From a bacterium (lineage in GTDB: Bacteria > Dependentiae > Babeliae > Babeliales > UASB340), in assembly GCA_030630075.1 (NCBI GenBank), contig DAOVNS010000047.1, forward strand, positions 1 through 9,865: a stretch of DNA of 9,865 bases, in the 5' to 3' direction. Made by a program: the position numbers and the translations under genes. Below are positions 7,201 through 9,865 of this stretch, piece by piece (the first letter of the stretch is position 1; every line of letters starts with the position of its first letter). Under the pieces are notes generated by a model. The model saw only the letters and a program-made list of their open reading frames with translations. It was not told the origin of the DNA and made no database searches.

Positions 7201-7319
7201 TTATTTTTTCCACCAGCTGCTTGAATGGTTACAATATCGCCGTACCCTAAAGGAGCGGCACTTGCATCAAATGCAAAAAAAGCTGTTAAAAGCCATAATG
7301 CAAAATTCCTTATTCTCAT
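4236..7319 (-). CDS. Exported protein with trefoil-like domain, two tectonin-like beta-propellers, helical modules and Pro-Ala tail
   Basis: Function unknown; the architecture suggests an exported binding protein. It has 1027 residues from ATG 7319, chosen over ATG 7346 for its Shine-Dalgarno (7326-7333) and for a normal signal peptide (MRIRNFALWLLTAFFAF, cleavage after DASA, about residue 21). About 26-195: three repeats of the pattern G-[DS]-x-V ... G-R-[FY]-L ... W-x-[IL]-V, as in fascin/ricin-type beta-trefoils. About 238-470: six tectonin-like blades (for example ISVGKDSKDIWAVTKEGGLV). About 470-508: Pro/Val/Glu linker. About 519-755: a second set of six blades (ISVGNGVVFAIDTGGDIYKW, VSVAGPDKVWAVYNDGNIVW). 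About 768-870 and 887-988: two related helical modules. 990-1021: Ala/Pro/Val tail ending in eight Pro-Ala units, then IRKGRR. Tectonin propellers in known proteins bind glycans or lipids; that role here is inferred. It has its own promoter upstream. Confidence 0.85.
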   Translation of the reverse strand: MRIRNFALWLLTAFFAFDASAAPLGYGDIVTIQAAGGKNKGRFAAVGEDKKQAVGYLNKTKDAGENEQWILVRPGKSNSQNQEIKIGSKVCLKSFTSGRYLVVVKGNEVATLAFDIVKMPIAPPTSIWQIVSESSAFGSSLNTGDVISFKSMNMYLRAGHGIADAGPLKWNARWDLDLARNLKSNEKWVLSKVGETAPVSEEDAAAITSPVTGFAGIESPEVSAKVTLPRGFMPLVPGGLAGVAVGLDANGKTLILGRGEAGVIFKVAGISAPLVKWTKLTGVGIDIDVGSDGTKVAINNVGKPYVWDSNMRGWTSLPDANMVRISVGKDSKDIWAVTKEGGLVHLENGQWVEKRGDQHKYVDAASDGTVACIDLDNNVFVSYDSGATFNQIPGLQLDMISVARQDLMRGLYRNNLYWLTAKGQWQLAKRGRNLKDFAIGPDGTLVAITSIPAKEVSGAPHGNTAFYRKIKVPATPRPVKGPGVTTPVTEEVVVSEVEETVVEPGTGLPASFFEIEGQPLRQISIGTNADGTTAVWGVAPDNTIYQGTYQIGLMGVGPTINWTSKPGKARCISVGNGVVFAIDTGGDIYKWNSEVSNWESFAATMSGTGRFKMVSVAGPDKVWAVYNDGNIVWWGDNKWNETGTAGSGAFVNVATDGTVMALNNAGTVYKWVNSTWAPQAASETFKEIHVGSADLVRAVSKTDSNWWIFEKGKWTKSPIAKSILSGDVNAKGDVAVVIEGNEVYFRQGTRVVAVVTEVVAEVEPEDMTLVQRIDAAVAQASPVNKIQKLKEAVIWAKANNATFPEDVAMDKQWEFVGTHLYGLNSLFSALPAEDPTLKSFYDLLIKVVAHQPLYGANSGYVNGWMNALKVKGVVVPAIEPPAPDADFNDVLTAALARPSMDAQIESLGVIVNWVGPRILSFMEMGGFVFVLQELAAKIKAMPTENDEQKNAKSTIQTKYLEFLGSIKEKSNILGVSGKATVERLITELPQAPAPVVAPVVAPVTPAPAPAPAPAPAPAPAPIRKGRR
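4258..4308 (-). repeat. Hexanucleotide repeat encoding the Pro-Ala tail
   Basis: GGT followed by eight perfect GCTGGT units (read on the + strand). On the coding strand this is CCA GCA repeated, giving eight Pro-Ala dipeptides at residues 1005-1020. Because the unit is 6 bp, gain or loss of units changes tail length without shifting frame. Related imperfect units (ACAACTGGTGCT) continue to about 4344. Confidence 0.95.
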
Positions 7320-7325
7320 ACTCTT

Positions 7326-7333
7326 CCTTCCTT
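7326..7333 (-). promoter_or_regulatory. Shine-Dalgarno (AAGGAAGG) fixing the start of the propeller protein
   Basis: AAGGAAGG on the minus strand ends 6 nt before ATG 7319. The alternative in-frame ATG at 7346 has no purine-rich site before it and would put nine extra, mostly polar or basic, residues before the signal peptide. Confidence 0.65.
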
Positions 7334-7378
7334 TTTTGTTATACATCTATTTTTCACAACACAATTATGGAAATTAAA

Positions 7379-7407
7379 TTTATCAAATTTCAGACCAACA
7401 TTGTCAA
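7379..7407 (-). promoter_or_regulatory. Sigma-70-type promoter of the propeller protein gene
   Basis: Minus strand: perfect -35 TTGACA (complement of 7402-7407), 17-bp spacer, -10 GATAAA (complement of 7379-7384; 4 of 6). Just upstream is a pure A/T stretch (about 7408-7429) that could act as an UP element. The expected start near 7372 gives a leader of about 50 nt. No terminator hairpin is seen between the preceding gene (stop 7478) and this promoter, so read-through is also possible. Confidence 0.6.
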
Positions 7408-7477
7408 TAAATTTTATTTAAAATAAATTGTCCTTAAACTCTCCTCAAATTAATCATTTCTTTATTCATCAAAACTT

Positions 7478-9097
7478 CTATTTTCCTCTTTCAAATTCTT
7501 TTTTATAACGTATAACTGTTGTTTTTCTTTTTGCTACTGGAGCTACAGTAGGAACAGTATGCCTAGACATAACCGAAGCTGCTGCTGGTTGAGGCTGTAG
7601 TACAACAGGTTGCGCTGCAACAACATCTGGCTTAACTTCCTCTTTTTTAACTTCAGGCTTTGCATCTTTTATTTTATTAATCCAAGATTGAATAAATTGT
7701 TTATAAATAACAAAAGTTGGATCATTTAAAATATTTTCTAATAATTTTATTAATGCATCTTCCCCTTCAGGTTTTTCACCTTTAATTTTGGCATCAACAA
7801 ATTCTTCAGTTAATTTAACAATATCCTTTATAAATCTATAAATAGAGTTTGAGTCAACATCTTTTATTTCTTCAACTTTACCTGAAAGATAATTAATTCT
7901 AACAATAAATGTTATTGGCTCTTTTGCTCTTCTTGCTAAATCTCGCAAATCTCTTTTCTGTCTAGCGGTTGCTTCAGTTGTTTTCTCTAAACCCGCTAAA
8001 AAAGATGCAGAACTATACAAAACTTCTCTTTGATCAGGTGTTGCCATTACCATGTTATCAGTAAGAAACCTAAGAGCATCTATTAATGCTTGAATTTCTT
8101 TTGTATCAAGTTTTGCATCGCCTTGATATCCCTTGGCAATTAATTGTTCTACTAGTGCAAACTTTTGAGCATATGCAGGATCTGGATATCCTTTGCCAAC
8201 TTCCTCGACTTCCTCAACTTTCTTGTCCGCCATAGTTTTAACGACGGCGGATACTTCTTCTTTTTCTTCTGGAACAATTTCTGTTATTTCTAGTTTTTCT
8301 AACAATGCATGTATTTTTGTTCTATCTGCATCTGAAAAAAGATTTCTTAAAGTTAAAATATTATTTAAGACATCTTTAACCATTCCTTCCATCATCGAAA
8401 GTTGACCCTTTTTCTTAAGCCCAATTGCTTCATTTGTTAAAAGTTCAACTAATTCCATAAATAATGCAGTATCAGGAACTTCTTTTGCCCCATCTAAATA
8501 TAATTTTAAGTTAGTAAAATGATCAGCAAGAGAATAATCTTTTTCAAGAATTTTTAATAAATCTTCCAATTCTTTTTGTTTTGGTTCAAGAACTGTAATT
8601 TTATTTGCATTGATATTTTGAATTGCCAATTTCAACAAAGAAATCATCTCGCGCCAAAGATATTTTATTTTTTGTGGAGAATTTTCTGGAGGTCTACCAC
8701 CAAGATACAAAACAATTTGTCTTAAATTATTTACAAAATTATCCGCACCAATTATTTCTATCTCTCTTGGATTATTAATCATTGAATAAAAACCATTGAT
8801 CTGATCAGAAATTGAAAAAACTCTTTTTAAACCTTTTTTAGTTTTTACCAATTTACGTCCTGGCGCAGCAGCCTCTTTTTTTAATTCTGCGTGTTTTTGA
8901 GTTTGTTGCGTTTGCATTCTTTTTTCAAAATCTGGTTCAAGAAAAGGAGACTTTTCACTTCGAATTTTCTGCATCTTCTCTTTTTGCACTCTTAATGCTT
9001 GAGCAAGAGAAGATTCCTGCTTTACCGGTTCCACTCTTGAATAAAGCGAAGAAAACATAAATATAATCATCAACAAACAAGAAAACTGTTTTTTCAT
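7478..9097 (-). CDS. Exported all-helical protein of unknown function with Pro/Val/Ala tail and basic C-terminus
   Basis: I do not recognise a family. It has 539 residues. A signal peptide (MKK, then hydrophobic FSCLLMIIFMFSSLYS, cleavage about 20/21) indicates export. Residues 25-95 are Lys/Glu/Gln-rich and probably coiled or disordered. About 96-275 and 305-478 are predicted helical, separated by an acidic linker (276-300, many Glu and Val). In the second part, segments ending at 413 and 478 look duplicated (TFIVRINYLSGKVEEIKD at 396-413; TFVIYKQFIQSWINKIKD at 461-478). Residues 452-477 can be aligned without gaps to 844-869 of the neighbouring propeller protein. The end (480-539) is Pro/Val/Ala/Gln-rich and closes with a basic stretch (KRKTTVIRYKKEFERGK). 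No catalytic motif is seen. The start is supported by AGGAGA (complement of 9101-9106) 3 nt upstream. Confidence 0.85.
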   Translation of the reverse strand: MKKQFSCLLMIIFMFSSLYSRVEPVKQESSLAQALRVQKEKMQKIRSEKSPFLEPDFEKRMQTQQTQKHAELKKEAAAPGRKLVKTKKGLKRVFSISDQINGFYSMINNPREIEIIGADNFVNNLRQIVLYLGGRPPENSPQKIKYLWREMISLLKLAIQNINANKITVLEPKQKELEDLLKILEKDYSLADHFTNLKLYLDGAKEVPDTALFMELVELLTNEAIGLKKKGQLSMMEGMVKDVLNNILTLRNLFSDADRTKIHALLEKLEITEIVPEEKEEVSAVVKTMADKKVEEVEEVGKGYPDPAYAQKFALVEQLIAKGYQGDAKLDTKEIQALIDALRFLTDNMVMATPDQREVLYSSASFLAGLEKTTEATARQKRDLRDLARRAKEPITFIVRINYLSGKVEEIKDVDSNSIYRFIKDIVKLTEEFVDAKIKGEKPEGEDALIKLLENILNDPTFVIYKQFIQSWINKIKDAKPEVKKEEVKPDVVAAQPVVLQPQPAAASVMSRHTVPTVAPVAKRKTTVIRYKKEFERGK

Positions 9098-9128
9098 CGT
9101 TCTCCTCTCAACCCTTTTTTTTCATTTT

Positions 9129-9157
9129 TTATTAATTTTCAATAAAAAAACTAACAA
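9129..9157 (-). promoter_or_regulatory. Weak promoter candidate for the 539-residue helical protein
   Basis: Minus strand TTGTTA (complement of 9152-9157; 4 of 6), 17-bp spacer, TAATAA (complement of 9129-9134; 3 of 6). In sequence this AT-rich such matches are expected by chance. The rest of the 194-bp gap (9098-9291) is AT-rich with no terminator hairpin, RNA gene or small gene that I can support. Confidence 0.2.
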
Positions 9158-9291
9158 ATTTCATTAAAATTAAGTTTCTAGATAAATACTAACATTTTCT
9201 ATATGAAAAATTCTAGTTTTTTGTTTTTTTTATTCTCATCCCAGCAATTTCACCCAAAACGCCTCTTTTTTTTATTTTTCTATTCTATATG

Positions 9292-9865
9292 TCAACAATT
9301 ATCAGTAGTTTTTGTCATGGCTAAATCCAAAAGTTCCCGCATAGTTCTTAACTCTTCTACCTTTGATCCTAAGGCCTTGTTTAAAAGCTCCAAGCAATTT
9401 AGCTTAAGTTCATTTGATACATTTTTTGATAAAAATGGAACAATTTTATTAAATTTCTTAATTTTTTCCTCCCCATCGCTATGCTCAACTTCGTATAATC
9501 TTATATAAAACTCTAAATCCAAGTTGTTTTGGTCTAAGATTTTTAATTTTAAATCTTTTTTTTGCAAAAAATTCATTTCCATAAGATTTCTCTGTGAATT
9601 CTGAAATAGACTTCTTAAAGAATTAAGTTGAACAAGATTCATATTATTTTTCGATTTAAATAATTTATCCAAAGAATTAAAAAATAAATGATATTTATTT
9701 TTACCCAAAGGATTTCTTGTTAGTTTTAGAACATCATTGTAAACACTTATTTTCGAATCAAAATCTTTCTTTGAATCGGCAAGCTTTATTTTCTTTATAA
9801 TAATGTTCTCAAATTTTGTTTCATTCAAAGATTGTATCCAATGTCCAATAATCTTTTTTTGTGAC
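9292..9865 (-). CDS. C-terminal part of a helical protein, 5' end outside the window
   Basis: The frame stays open to the window edge, so 190 residues are visible and the true start is missing. The TTG at 9828 has no Shine-Dalgarno and the frame continues upstream of it (IIGHWIQSLNETKF), so I treat the gene as truncated by the window. The visible part is Lys/Asn/Leu-rich and helical, with two similar segments starting KISVYNDVLKL and KIKKFNKIVPFL, each followed by an N and a Leu-rich helix ending near L-[DN]-K-x-L. The W-I-Q-S-L-N at the edge resembles the W-[IM]-N-x-[IL]-K that closes the helical module in both downstream proteins. There is no Pro/Ala tail or basic end, unlike those neighbours. 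Function unknown; it ends with TGA 194 bp before the next gene in the same direction. Confidence 0.75.
   Translation of the reverse strand, partial: SQKKIIGHWIQSLNETKFENIIIKKIKLADSKKDFDSKISVYNDVLKLTRNPLGKNKYHLFFNSLDKLFKSKNNMNLVQLNSLRSLFQNSQRNLMEMNFLQKKDLKLKILDQNNLDLEFYIRLYEVEHSDGEEKIKKFNKIVPFLSKNVSNELKLNCLELLNKALGSKVEELRTMRELLDLAMTKTTDNC

Noticed and set aside
7408..7432. AT-rich near-palindrome as terminator of the 539-residue protein gene
   Set aside because: Arms are imperfect and have no G/C, so it is a poor hairpin; it fits better as A/T sequence upstream of the TTGACA promoter.
7436..7450. GAGGAG Shine-Dalgarno-like motif on the minus strand between the two exported genes
   Set aside because: No start codon follows at a suitable distance, so no small gene is supported.
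9197..9291. 9-bp direct repeat TTCTATATG (9197-9205 and 9283-9291)
   Set aside because: Short and AT-rich in AT-rich DNA; no flanking element, likely chance.
1..9865. CRISPR array, tRNA/rRNA gene, transposase or defence system
   Set aside because: No spaced direct-repeat array, cloverleaf, rRNA signature, transposase or nuclease motif was seen on either strand.

Overview
The window is an AT-rich stretch of bacterial chromosome (roughly one third G+C by eye). It uses the standard bacterial code, with TGA as a stop, and has mostly good Shine-Dalgarno sites and Gram-negative-style signal peptides. It mixes conserved housekeeping genes with large exported proteins built from eukaryote-like repeat folds (beta-trefoil, tectonin propellers, helical repeats). 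This suits a reduced, host-associated bacterium. Candidatus Dependentiae (TM6) or a similar protist-associated lineage is my best guess, but it is inferred from style, not from a marker gene.

Left part, + strand (53-2596): three overlapping genes form an operon. The first two are a biotin carboxylase subunit and a BT/biotin-carrier protein. Together they look like one PccA-type acyl-CoA carboxylase alpha chain cut in two at a five-A run. The third is a small MerR-family regulator. The carboxylase gene carries a 15-bp tandem repeat that adds about 16 residues beside its catalytic residues. Facing the operon, with a 2-bp gap, is a PmtA-like SAM methyltransferase (2599-3327, -) with an N-terminal export or anchor segment.

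Centre (3328-4216): a 91-bp divergent promoter region contains a perfect 12-bp palindrome. It separates the methyltransferase from truB (3419-4171, +). A 22-bp-stem hairpin terminates truB and, from the other side, the long exported gene.

Right part, - strand (4236-9865): three genes in the same direction. The first listed (4236-7319) is an exported 1027-residue protein: signal peptide, three-part trefoil-like domain, two six-bladed tectonin-like propellers, two helical modules, a Pro-Ala tail and a basic end. The second (7478-9097) is an exported, all-helical 539-residue protein, also with a Pro/Val/Ala-rich tail and basic end. The third (9292-9865) is the C-terminal part of another helical protein that runs off the window. 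By hand alignment all three share a helical segment with common anchor residues. I infer a lineage-specific family of surface or secreted, probably host-facing, proteins; no biochemical activity can be assigned to them.
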